From Halicephalobus mephisto (taxonomy: Eukaryota; Nematoda; Chromadorea; Rhabditida; Panagrolaimidae): a DNA stretch of 64,000 nucleotides. Numbering within the stretch: position 1 is the first letter of the stretch; the number at the start of each line of letters is the position of its first letter. The notes beneath the pieces were generated by a model, which saw only the letters and a program-made list of their open reading frames with translations, did not search any database and was not told the DNA's origin. Location of the stretch: positions 1 to 64,000 of the forward strand of contig SWDT01000227.1 of NCBI GenBank assembly GCA_009193035.1, given 5' to 3'. The position numbers were made by a program, and so were the translations under genes. Positions 12,830 through 25,300 of the stretch are shown piece by piece.

Positions 12830-14390
12830 TAGAAGAATCTAAAATTGATTCTTCAATTTAAAAATGGCTTCGTTGTTTCACAACAATGCTTTCGAGCATT
12901 CAGTTGCCCTTGATGGCCATAATCTAGAAAATTTTATAATTAAAAAATAAATTTTGTAATTAAAAAATAATTTTTATATTCTCGTTTATGAATACACGAT
13001 GGTTATTCATATTATTTGGCCAAATTCCAAAGTAGATAATCATCAAAAAAGTCAAAAAAATTGAAACAATTTTTAAAAATTTTTAAAAATTCGAAAAAAA
13101 AATAAAATTTATTTAAAATTTTTTAAAAATTAAAAAAAAATTATTTAAAATTTTTAAAAATTCGGAAAAAACTAAAATTTATTTAAAATTTTTTAAAAAT
13201 TAGAAAAAAAATAAATTTATTTAAAAAATTCAAAAAAAAAATTTATTTTAAAAATTTTTAAAATTCAAGAAAATTAATTTTATTTAAACTTTTTTTCATA
13301 TAAAAAAATTATTTTATTTGAAAAATTGAAATTTAGTAGTTTATAAAGTAAAATTACTAGTTTGATTATACTTTTACGGCTAAAATTGATGGGTTTAGTA
13401 AAAATTAAGTAAAAAATAATATTACAGAAAATAAAAAGTAAAATTTTAAGTTTTATTTTGTAAAAAAACAAAATTTCGGTCCTGAAACGAAAAAAAAATT
13501 CTAATTAATTTTAGAACAAAGATAAAAATTAAAATTTTTTAAAAAGTAATTTTAGTGAAAAATAAATTTTAAAAATTTTGATTTTAGTAAAAAATAAATT
13601 TTTAAAATTTTGATTTTAGTAAAAAATAAATTTTTAAAATTTTGATTTTAGTAAAAAATAAATTTCCCAAATTTTGATTTTAGTAAAAAATAAATTTCCC
13701 AAATTTTGATTTTAGTAAAAAATAAATTTCCCAAATTTTGATTTTAGTAAAAAATAAATTTTTAAAATTTTGAATGTTTCTTAAAATCCAAATTCGTTTT
13801 GGGACCAATTCTGGGCCATTTACACCTTCAATTAACTTGATCGTTGACGTAAACAGATGAAGAAATTTAAATTTTAATATAAGTTAAAAATAAATACATT
13901 CAAAAATTAATTTTTTTATTTTAGAGAAATTAAAAAATTAAAATTTAAAAAAAAATAATTTTTTTTGGGATTAATTTTGGATTTTTATTTTGTTTAATTT
14001 TAGAACAGGAGTAAATTTAACTTCAAAATATATTTTTCGAATTTTACATATATGAAGAAAAATGAAAATATATTTTTTTAATTTTACATATATGAAGAAA
14101 AAAATAAAAATATATTTTTAAAATTTTTCATATATGAAGAAAAAAATAAAAATGTATTTTTCGGATTTTTCATATATGAAGAAAAATCAAAAATTACGAT
14201 TGTCGAGGATAAAGAAGAAAAACCACCGATTGATGACCTGAGGGCCTTATTCCGAAGTGATCCCGGTCTGGATCCAGAATCCGAAAGTAATTAATTGATT
14301 GGTAAATAAGGAAACAATATATAAAAATGTAATTAGAGAGTTCAAAAGGGTGAAAGAGCTCATTAGAAGGAATCAGTTATTTCAGAAGGG
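12830..14390. other. AT-rich spacer upstream of the ARID1 gene, with minisatellites
   Basis: No coding signal. It contains about eight copies of a roughly 32-bp unit (TTTAGTAAAAAATAAATTT core, 13553-13780) and about four copies of a roughly 45-bp unit with CATATATGAAGAAAAA (14040-14190). The remainder is simple A/T sequence. Confidence 0.7.
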
Positions 14391-15040
14391 GACACTCACT
14401 CCATTGAACCTTTTGAGGGAAGCCTTCATCAAGAGCTGCCACGAAAACTCGCGACCAAAATAAGAAGGGAGCGCAATGCCATTTTCGCTTTTTTGGAGAG
14501 TTTGGCTTGTTCAATTTGGCGGACTACAGCGGACTGGCTCGAGGGACAGAACGCCAGACAAAGAGACAAGCTTTTCCTCTCTCTTCCTTCTTTCTGCTTC
14601 AGCTGCTATTTCAATAACAGCCCTCAAGGCGAAAAAGAAAAAGTGGCTCGGAAAGAAACGGGACACGATTCGCTAGACTGATGCTGCGCCCAGTTTTGCT
14701 TTGGCTCAACGACTGTCTTGTTTCGCTCTGAAGGCCGGGTGCGATACGCACAACGAAATGGCCTCGATGAGCAGTCAATCCATATAGAATGGAAAAACCT
14801 ACCATTGCGCACAAGAGAAATTTGTCTCTCATTTTTTAGTTATATTTCTCTCACTCCGTCTCTGACACGACAATTCAACGCGCCCCTATCTCCGCTCGCT
14901 CTGCAGCAGGACTCGAATGCGTTTTTCAAACAAGCCACGAATGCAGGGAAACTGAGCGATTTCCAAAGAGGAAAACCCGGCAGTAAAACAAAAATGAGAT
15001 GGACTTCAAAGTCCTTCCAAGAGGCTTTTCAATATTAAAA
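14390..15040. promoter_or_regulatory. 650-bp GC-richer island in AT-rich spacer
   Basis: Sequence complexity and GC rise sharply, with Tyr-rich initiator-like runs (CTCTCTTCCTTCTTTC near 14580; TTTCTCTCACTCCGTC near 14850). Short ORFs overlap on both strands without a recognisable protein. It could be the distal ARID1 promoter or a non-coding RNA locus; this is inference only. Confidence 0.3.
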
Positions 15041-15229
15041 TTTTATTTTTTATTTTTATTTTGAATAACAATCTATTTTGTAAGTGACGATGACAGAATT
15101 GGGTCGGAATAAAGATTTTCAAAATTTATCGATCGAAAACCTTGATTGCGAAAGTCGCAAAGAAAATGGAATTTTTAGGGACAATTTGGGACGGAATACT
15201 GTAGCTGAGGAGTTTGTGAAGTTTTTAGA

Positions 15230-16240
15230 AATCGCTGGTCCTGGAAGGAAAAAATTGATTTTATTGATTATTTGAAAACAGTCATTTTTAAAAATACTGT
15301 AATTAGGAAATCGTAATTTAGGGTCCTGGAGAGAAAAAATAATTTTTTTATTATTCGAAAATTGTGATTTTTTAAAATACTGTAGTTCGAAAATTGTGGA
15401 ATTTTTAGAAATCGTTGGTCCTGAGAAGAAAATTAATCTTTTTTGATTATTTGAAAATAGTCATTTTTAAAAATACTGTAATTAGAAAATCGTAATTTAG
15501 GGTCCTGGAGAGAAAAAATAATTTTTTTATTATTCGAAAATTGTAATTTTTTAAAATACTGTAGTTCGAAAATTGTGGAATTTTAAAAAATCGTTGGTCC
15601 TGAGAAGAAAATTAATTTTTTTTGATTATTTGAAAACAGTCATTTTTAAAAATACTGTAATTAGAAAATCGCAATTTAGGGTCCTGGAGAGAAAAAATAA
15701 TTTTTTTTATTATTTGAGAAATTTTAACTTCTTTAAGTACTATAGTTGGAAAAGTATTAAATTTTTATTTAATTACTGGCATCGAAAGGGAAAAATAAAA
15801 TTAATTTTCGTGATTTTTTGGGAAATTCTATTTTCTTTGAATACTGTAGTTCGAAAATTGTGGGATTTTTAACAATCGTTGGTCCTGGAAAGAAAATCAA
15901 TTTTTTTTGATTTTTTGAGAAATTATGAGTACTGTAATTAGAGAATTGTAGAGTTTGTGGTCCTGGAAAGAAAAAAAATAAAATTAATTTTTTTTGATTT
16001 TTTGAGAAATTGTAATTTTTTAAAATACTGTAGTTCGAAAATGGTGGGATTTTTAACAATTATTGGTCCTGGAAAGAAAATCAATTTTTTTGATTTTTTG
16101 AGAAATTTTAACTTCTTTAAGTACTGTAGTTGGAAAAATGTAAAGTTTTTAATTACCGGTCTCGAAAGGAAAAAAATAATTTCCTTGATTTTTTTAGAAA
16201 ACCTTCCCTAAATACCGTAGTTCAGAAATTTCGGATTTTT
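15230..16240. repeat. tandem repeat array, about 180-bp unit with TACTGTAGTTCGAAAA core
   Basis: Five to six degenerate copies carry GGTCCTGGAAAGAAAA, AAATACTGTAATTAG and AAATACTGTAGTTCGAAAA. The first three are close to identical. ORFs across it are by-products of the repeat. It sits just downstream of the VWA gene's stop. Confidence 0.8.
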
Positions 16241-16366
16241 AGTGATTATTGATTGCAAAATTTTGATTTTTAAAATTTTTTAAGATTTTCAAAAAATTCA
16301 TTATTACTGTAATGTTTCATTTGAAAATGGCTAAATGAGAAAACGCAAAAAATCTATTTACAAATT

Positions 16367-19300
16367 CTAACAACTTTTAAGTTTTTCAGCCAGAAGTTGA
16401 TGGAAGTCCTTGATGTTGGAATCGGTGAAGACTCTTCTGGAGTCCCCTGTGATGGTCTCCAGTTCCACCCTCGAGATCGGGTACTCGTGGTTTATGGCGA
16501 TGGCGAAAACGTCCGGAATGGCTTCTCTAAGAAGAGCAGATTCCTTCGAAGTGTCCTTCTGAGTAAATCCATCGGTGAAAATAACAACGATCGGAGTGGC
16601 TTTCCCAGGACGAGCCCCTCTGGCGATGGAGTACTCCGTGATCGCCTGAAGGAGGGCCATGTGGATAGCCGTGGTTCCAGATGAGAAAGAAATTCTGTGA
16701 AGTTGTTTTAAAACATGTTTTTTCGATTGGAGTCCATCAAAAGTTAAATAAGTTTTAATCTTATTTTTCGAAGCAAACTTGATCAAAGAAATTCTGGCGT
16801 TATCTGGACCGATTCTAAGTTTGTCGATGATGCCAGCAGCGAGTTCTTTTTCTCTATTGAAGGTTTCTTCAACACTCCCAGAGGCATCAATGATCAAAAT
16901 TAAGTCAATCAAACATCCAGGAACCAAATTAGCCAAAGGTTCAGATTGAGGCTTAGGCTTAGGTTTAGAATCAGTTTGAGACTTAGGCTTAGGCTTAGGT
17001 TTAGAATCAGTTTGAGACTTAGGCTTAGGCTTAGGTTTAGAATCAGTTTGAGACTTAGGCTTAGGCTTAGGTTTAGAATCAGAATCAGGCTTAGGCTTCA
17101 GTTCAGGTTCAGAATTAGTTTTAGACTTAGGCTTAGGCTTAAGTTCAGAATCAGATTGAGGCTTAGGCTTAGAATCATCTCCAGAATCTGATTCTACAGT
17201 TTCTGAAGGTGCTTGAGTACTTTTTGGACTCAAACTTGGTTTTGAAGTCGAAGAAGTCTCCAGAATCCTTGAAGTAGGTGATTTCGAATTTTTAGCCTTC
17301 TTTGTTGTCATTGAAGCTTCTGTTGTGGATGTTGTTTCTTTTACAGTAGTTATTTTTGGACGAAGTGTAGTTTTCCTTTCAATAGTGATGATTTTATCTC
17401 CTACATTTCCGACATCTTTATCTGCTTTATCTTCCGTTACGATATCCTGTGCCAAAAACGGAGCTGCTGTAGAATAAACTTCTTCTTTTCGGACGGATTC
17501 TGAAGGTTGTTCTTGCTGAAATTATCAAAGTTTATTTTTTAATTAAAATTTCGGAATTTTTAAAATAAAAAATAAAAAATTTTGGAATTTTTAAAATTAA
17601 AAATTAAAAATATTACGGTTTTTAAAATTTAAAATAAAAAATAAAAAATATTACGGTTTTTAAAATTTGAAATTTCGGAATTTTTTGGAACTTCCAGAAT
17701 CCAATTGAAGCTTCTGGAATCTTGAAAATTTAACAGAGGATTCTGTACATTTTCAGAATCCAATTGAAGCTTCTGGAATTTAGTAGATAATTCTGAAAAT
17801 TCCAAAAGTCTAATGAAAATTTCGGGAATTTTCCAGAATTTTGTAGGAATTTTTTGGATCTTTCTAGAACCTCACAAAATTCATTTAAAAATTCCGTTTT
17901 CAGAATTTATTTAAAATTTCTAAAATCTTTCAAAATCTCGTAGAAATTTGGAACAAACATCATAAACTTCGAGATTCTGGAAATTCGTTTTGTGATTATT
18001 TCAAAATTTTTTAAATTTTAAAATTATTCTAATTTAAAAATTATTCTAATTTTATATCCCTAACCTTTCTGGTCTCGACACAATGTTCGCTTTGTCCCAG
18101 AGTTGCCAATCTCAGAAGTTCCTTTGCGAAATCGGCATTTCTGTCATAATTGTAGACTCTTTTGACGTCTCCAGTGTAGGTGGCCAGTTCCATTTCGTCG
18201 ATTTTTTTTCCGCTATCTACGGCATGACATTCGATTCCTTTAATTTTTTTCACCAAATTCGCTGTGAGACTTTTTTCTACTTTTTCATCAGCACTATTAC
18301 CATCTCCAACGATCAAAAGAAGACCTCTGGCATCTGATCTCTTATTTTGGTTGTAGTAATCCAAAGCAGAATGGACCGCTCTCGAGTAGGACGCCGTTCC
18401 TTTCACCGGCTGGATGGATTGGATTCTTTCAAAAACACTATCTCTGTCTTGTGGATCGCTGAATTTGTGATCCAACTTCGGTTCTGGTCCGAAAGACGTG
18501 ATCGAAACTTTCACATCGTCGTTTGCAGGAAGAGATCCTGGAAATTATGCAAATTAAAGTAAATTTAAAAAAATGCAAATTAAATTTAAAAAATAAATAA
18601 AAGAAAGAAATTTTATTCTTAAATTTTCACTTTTTCGGTCATTTGTTAATCGAAGAACGTTCCTGATTGACTTCAAAGATGTCTTCTGAGTCACCGATGA
18701 CCGCTATGTCTCCGCGCCCTGTGGACCGCGATAGGACCCCTAGGTGTGACGACGGGATTTCTACGGGTGATGATGGAACTCCTCTACGTGGCAAAATAAC
18801 CCTTATAAATGGTAATACAGGTCTTAAGTGTGATGAAAGAACCCCTATGTGTGACGACGGGGCCCCTATGTGTGATGAAAGAACCCCTCAGCGTGACGAT
18901 GGAACCTCTCCGGATGACAACCATGCAACTTCCCTACACAACGACACAACCTCTTTATGTGACTACAGAACCCCTCAGCGTGACGAAGAGTCTTCTCAAC
19001 ATGATGATGGAACCCCTCCATGTTGTGAGGAAACTTCCCTACGTCCTGAAAAAATCCCTCAAGATGGAGATGGAACTTCTCGGCATGACAAGAAGACCCC
19101 TAGATGTAACGAAAGGACCCCTCGTCGCCCTAATAGGAAACCAAGAAGACAAAAGAAAACTCTACCTAAGGGTCTCGTCGACTACTCGACCTCCCCCGAG
19201 TCCTCTACCCCCGATGGCGCTGCAGGTGACCGTTTTGACGTACACAAGGGTCATCGTCGAAGAAGACCCTATCAAGCCCCTTCTGACGGTTTTTCGAAAT

Positions 19301-22300
19301 TCTCTTCTGAATTATTCAAATTTAATAAAAACAACGAAAATCATAAAACGTTTGTTTTTAAATCTTATTTATCTAATTACGAATATTTAGATATCCTAAC
19401 GAAGAAATGGACCTGTTACTGTACACCATCAGAGAAGTCCTGGATCTTGTGGAATCCGAACGCACAGGGACGTCGGCGGGATTCCTGACTCAACTTGGCC
19501 TCCTCGTCGACAGGATGTCTTGTTTGGCGGAAACAATGGCCCGTGATTACTGTAGCCGGTCTATTTCGTCCACTTTGAAGTCGGATTTCTTTGGAAATTT
19601 ACTTTTCGGAACGCATACCTGCTCTAAGAAGCCGGATCCTAGTCATTATTCTTCCGCCAAAGCCCCTGGGGACTTACCCTATGGTCATTCCTCTTCTACC
19701 AAGACTTCTAAGGATCTGAGATTTAGTTGTCCTTCATCAACCAAGGACCCTGAGGATTTACTTCTTAGTTACTCTTCTATCAAGACCCTCAGGGATCTGA
19801 CATCCACCTGCCTCTCATCGACTAAGACCCCTAAGGACCCGCCCCCTAGTTACTCCTCTCCAACTAAGACCCTCGGGGACTTACCTCCGACTCACTCCTT
19901 TTCCATCAACCCCCCTCAGAACACTGATCCTGAGTCTGGTTCCTCTGTTTCTCCCGCTAGAGACCGAATTCTGAAGAGAGACAAAATCATGGTCCCCGAA
20001 CACCCTAACTATAACTTCATCGGGAGAATCCTGGGCCCTCGTGGGATCTCCGTCCGTCAACTGGAATCCAGTACTGGCTGTGGGATCCTGATTCGTGGAC
20101 GAGGATCCGTCAAGGTTGGTTCTCTATTGAGTTTTCATATATGAATCTTATATTTCAGAATCCTGACAGAGAAGAACGTCTAAGACAAAGGAATACCCCA
20201 GGATTCGAGCATCTGAAGGAACCTCTCCACGTCCTCATCACGGCCGAAGGAATCAACGACGAAGATGCTGAAAAAAAACTCCAAAAATGCCGTTGCCGGA
20301 TTCAGAAACTCCTGAAGCCCGAATACGACGATTACAAACGACTTCAACTGGCCCAACTCGCGATGATCAACGGGAATTACGATTCTTCAAGAGGAGGATA
20401 TATCGTTATTTAAGAATTAGGGAATTGCCGGATGCAAAAGTCTCGTTTTTTTAGTAATATATTGTAGATAAATAAAAATATTTAAAAAAGTTCTCTATAT
20501 CTTAATTATATATGAAAACATTGAAAAAAATCTCCTAAAGTAGAAATATGACGAATATAAACAAATTCAAACAGCGATTGTCGACAGAAACTACGATTTT
20601 GTCTGAGACTGACATATCACGACTGCATAATTCCCTAGTTACTACATAGGGTGTCTATCCTTCCAAATCCTATATTTTAGATTATCATCGGCATCGGAAA
20701 AAGTTCCTGCATGTCTTAATCAAAACTAAAAATACTGAAAAACTCCAACAGTGTCATCACTAAATCCAGAAGCGTCCAAACCTGAGCACGACGACCTTCG
20801 GCTTACAATTACTAACGAAAACTTCGATTTTGATCAAAGTTGATATATCATCACTTAATAATTTGCTACTTATTAAGTGAATAATTCCTCGTTTTTAAGT
20901 AATGTTTTATATATAATCAACCTACCAAGAACGTCGAGAAGAAGGTACTTGTTTGAGGTTATTTTAGGATCGTCCTGATTTGGAGTGTTGTCAGTAGCAT
21001 CGAAAACAACGACGACATCCAGCTTCGGTTTCAGGCAGTCCTCAACAGACGCCTGAGGGAATCCTTCATCGATGACTTCTGGTTTCTGTTGACAGTCGAT
21101 TTCGCCTCCATTGAGAAGATCCACAACATCACTTAGGAACTTCTCCGTCGATCCATCTCTGTAGATCCTATTTTCGTCTTCTATGTAATGTCGGAGTTCT
21201 CTGAGGTCAATGTCGTCCCCTAAGGCGACTCCGAACCTCTCTGCTCCTGTTTCTTTCAGTCTTTCGCTTGCCAACAGGACTTTTTCCCAAGGATCTTGAG
21301 ACATTCCGTCGTTCATCAAAACTACCACTTGAAGGGCATCCGGTCTTCGTCCTCGTTCCAGATCCTTCACGGCCAATTCCACGGCTTTGGAAGTCAAAGT
21401 AGATCCTCCGCGATATTTTATATCTTCTATGGCTTTTCTGACCATTAGTTTATCTCTTCCAAGTCCTAAAGTCTGTCTCAACGTCGGAACACTTGTGAAA
21501 CTGTTCAATCCAATAGCCACATGAGTATCGTCTCTGGCGATGGGCAATCTCTCGACCAAACTCAAGGCAAGTTCTCTTTGATGTTCGAAAACCTCCTGTC
21601 TCGAAGTCGAAGCATCCAGAATCACTATCAAATCCATTTTCGAATACTTGCATCTTCCATTGGACGTGGTTATGACAGAATCGCCTCTTTCAATCACGGA
21701 AATTTCTCCAAAATCGTCCTTGGCCAAAGCGAATTCCGGCAACGAAGATCCCATCGCGAAATCCGTTGATTTATCGAGTTTTGGATTTGTAGGTCGAGTA
21801 ATTGGGGAACTTCCGGGGGTCATTGGGGTTACCGAGATTTCCACATTTGGAGCAAGAGTAACTCTATCGACAAATCTCCCAGGACAACTGACAACACTCA
21901 ATCCGACGTCCTGGATGAATTCTTGGATTTTTTCGTCAATATAAACGTGTCTTTCGTTTCCTGTGTATTCCTTCAATTCGTCAAAATAATATTTTTCGCT
22001 CAATGTTACGGCATAAATTTCGCTTCCAGTTTTGATTAATTTTTTCGAAGTTATCTGAACAACAGACCATTCGTCTTGACTATTGCCGTCGGAAATAATA
22101 ATAGTGACTAAACGACTATTCGGTCTTTTTTTCGACGAAATCTGGTCCAGCGCCAGCGAAACCCCCGCGACGAGACTCGTTTGTCCACCTGTGTGTTCTA
22201 CTCTTTCGATTTCATATAAAATATCATTTCTTGATTTCTTTTCTCCGAAATTAAATTGAACTTGAGCTTCAGAATTGAACTTGACCAAAGCAACTCTGAT

Positions 22301-25300
22301 TCTGTTCGAAAAATCCGCTTCTGGAAGAACTTTAATCAAATCCAAGGCGAAGTTCTTTTCAGCGTAGAATTCTTTCTCCACAGATGTAGAAGTGTCCAGA
22401 ACTATCATCAGATCCACGATGTCCTGTTGACAACCCGTCAGAACCGGCGAAGGAGTCGGGAACGGCGTCGACGAAACAGAAATCGAGGCTAGGGTTGTCG
22501 CGATATCCTCGAGCTTCGTAGGAGGACCTATCTTAGCCTGAAAAACAAGTGTAAAAATAAATATAAACATTTAATTATATATTATGAAAACCAAAAAATT
22601 AAAATTATTAAAAATCGTCTCGACACGAATTTTCGGTTTTCATATATTGAATTAGAAATCAGTATTGTAAAGATAAAAAAATAAAAATTACTTCGATTCG
22701 AATTTTTAGGATTTTTAAAGAAATTTGAAACTTTTCAATTTCTGATAATTTCAGAGATATACTAGATTCTAGAAAAACCCAAAAGATTTGTATCATAAAA
22801 TTTGAAATATTTTCTACGAAATGGTCTCGAGAAGAATTTTTGGAATTTCGTAAATTTAAAAATTTTGGTAATTTTAAAATTTTGTTAGATTCTAGAAAAA
22901 TCCAAAAGATTTATATCATAAAATTAGAAATATTTTCTACGAAACGGTCTCGAGAAGAATTTTTAGAATTTCGTAAATTTTTAACTTTTAATAATTTTAA
23001 ATAAATTTCGTAAATTTTAAATTTTTGATAAAATTAAACAAATTTCGTAAAATTATCCTTGAAAACTCACGGATTGGAGATGATTGGCAGGAACTGAAGG
23101 ATTTCGACATTCGACGACAGACATTTCTGCTTCGTCCAAAAATTGACGGATTCTGGCGTCGATGTAAACGAACCATTTGTTTCCTGCATATAATTCGAGT
23201 TCTCTGAAGAAATAATCATGACTGACAGTAACGGCATAAACATCTGCATTAATTGATCGGAGTTTTTCAGCTGCAGAAACCACATTTTCCCAGAGATCTT
23301 GACTATTTCCGTCCGAGACCAAAACCACCATCAATCTTGCTCCTGATCTTCTGCTTCTGATGATTTCTTCCACGGCCAATTCGACTCCAGAAACCGCACT
23401 TGTGGATCCTCCAGTATGTTCTATTTTTAATAATGCATCCAAAACTTTTGATTTTTCTTTGAATTTTCCAAAAGGAAATTCAATTTTCGAAGTTTTATAA
23501 AAACTGACAGCAGCCACGTTCACCCTTGTTTCGAAATCGTCGTCCGGAAGCCGTTTCACCAGATCCACGGCGAATTGGAGTTGTTTTTGAAATTCATCAG
23601 CTACAGATTGAGAAGTGTCGATAATAAACATCAAATCTACAGTACAGTCATCAGAAAACAAAGTTTGAATATGTTTCTCCGGTTCCTCTGTTGTTTCCAT
23701 TTTGAACATTTCTCTTCCTTGTTCATTCATGAAGGATTCCGGAGCGGTTTTGGATTTTGAAATTTCTTTTTTATCTTCTTCTTTAATTTCTTCTTTGGTT
23801 TCTTCGTCTGTATCATTAGAAACTTCTTTTATTTCGTCTTTTTTCAAGGATTCCGGAGCGGTTTTGGACTTTGAAATTTCTTTTTTATCTTTTTCCTTAA
23901 TTTCTTTCTTGGTTTCTTCGTCTGTATCATTGGAAACTTCTTTTATTTCGTCTTTTTTCAAGGATTCTGAAACAGTTTTGGACTTTGAAATTTCTGCTTT
24001 ATCTTTTTCCTTAATTTCTTCGTCTGTATCATTGGAGATTTCCTTTATTTCGTCTTTTTCTAAAGATTCTGGAACAGTTTTGGACTTTGAAATTTCTGTT
24101 TTATCTTCTTCTTTTTTTACTTCTCCTTCTTCGTTTTTTTCCGAAGATTCTGGATCATCTGTAGGATTTAGAATTTCCACTTTGCCTTTATTTCCAACTT
24201 CTGATTTGGGTTTTTTGTCCTTTTCCGAAGATTCTGGATCATCTGTAGGCTTCAGAATTGCGACTTTGTCTAAGTTCTCTACGTGTTCTATTTCGGCTTC
24301 TTCTTGTCCGGCAACGGCGATGTCCGCGAGTTGTTTTTCTCGTTGATGAATCGAACAACCGAAAATAATTTTTTTCGAACTTAGAATGAACAAACTAGTT
24401 TTGTCATCGGAAAATACCCTTTTTTTGGAGTTGGTATAAACTGTAAGTTCTTCTTCGTTCCTTTCTTTGCTCAAGGCAATGGCAAAAACGTCGGCTCCGC
24501 TTTTCCTGAGGGTGTTTCCGGCCTTCTGAACTCGGCTCCAACTGTCTCTGCTGTTCCCGTCGGAAATCAGTACAACCACTAATCTGGCTCCTATTCTTCT
24601 GAATTGAGAAATGTCGGATATAGATTGCGAAATCCCGGCGACAACTGAAGTCTGGCCCCCGGTGTGTTCGATTCTGTCGAGAGAAAAAAGCAGTTCTTCT
24701 CTTTCCAGGGAGTTATTCAAGGAAACCACGGTTTTCCCGAACTGATTAAACGTCGTGATTCCGACTTTGATTCTTGACCCAATGTCCCCCAGAGGGGCTT
24801 GTTTCAGTAAATCCATCGAAATCCGTTTTTGCTCGTCGAATTCCCGCGTAATTGAGGTCGATATATCGAGGATCAAAACGAGGTCGATGGGGTCAGTGCC
24901 GCAGTCAGAATCTGATTCTTCTAACTTCTTCGCGAACAACGCCAAATGTTCGACTTTCTCGACGGAGGAATCAGGCTCATGAGAATCGGCATCTTTGTGG
25001 ATTTCCCTTGCTGCAAGAGAACAAGAGCTGAGGGAGTTTCCAATATCCCTCGAGAACTGTCTCACCCGGGCATCTACGAAGACCCTCCATCTGTCTCCTG
25101 TCAATTTCTAAAAAAAATATATATATATAATATTAAAAAAAATAAAACAAAAATTACGAAATTGTTTCAACACAAAATTCCGACATTTTTGGGATTTTCA
25201 GAATCGCAAGGTTTCAGATGGTGATTATAGAACTAAATTATTTAAAAAATGAAAAAGAAAAGATTTTCAAAGTAGTTTTAGTGCGAATTTTTAGGGTTTT

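Noticed and set aside
14476..15038. Overlapping short frames on both strands in the GC-richer island
   Set aside because: Frames switch and overlap without any domain or splice signals; better explained as regulatory sequence.
16946..17191. Plus-strand frame of Arg-Leu repeats
   Set aside because: Antisense reading of the KP-rich coding minisatellite of the VWA gene.
20625..20655. CGACTGCATAATTCCC resembling the U1 snRNA Sm region
   Set aside because: No U1 5' end or stem-loops nearby; a weakly similar segment 200 bases on suggests a degraded repeat.
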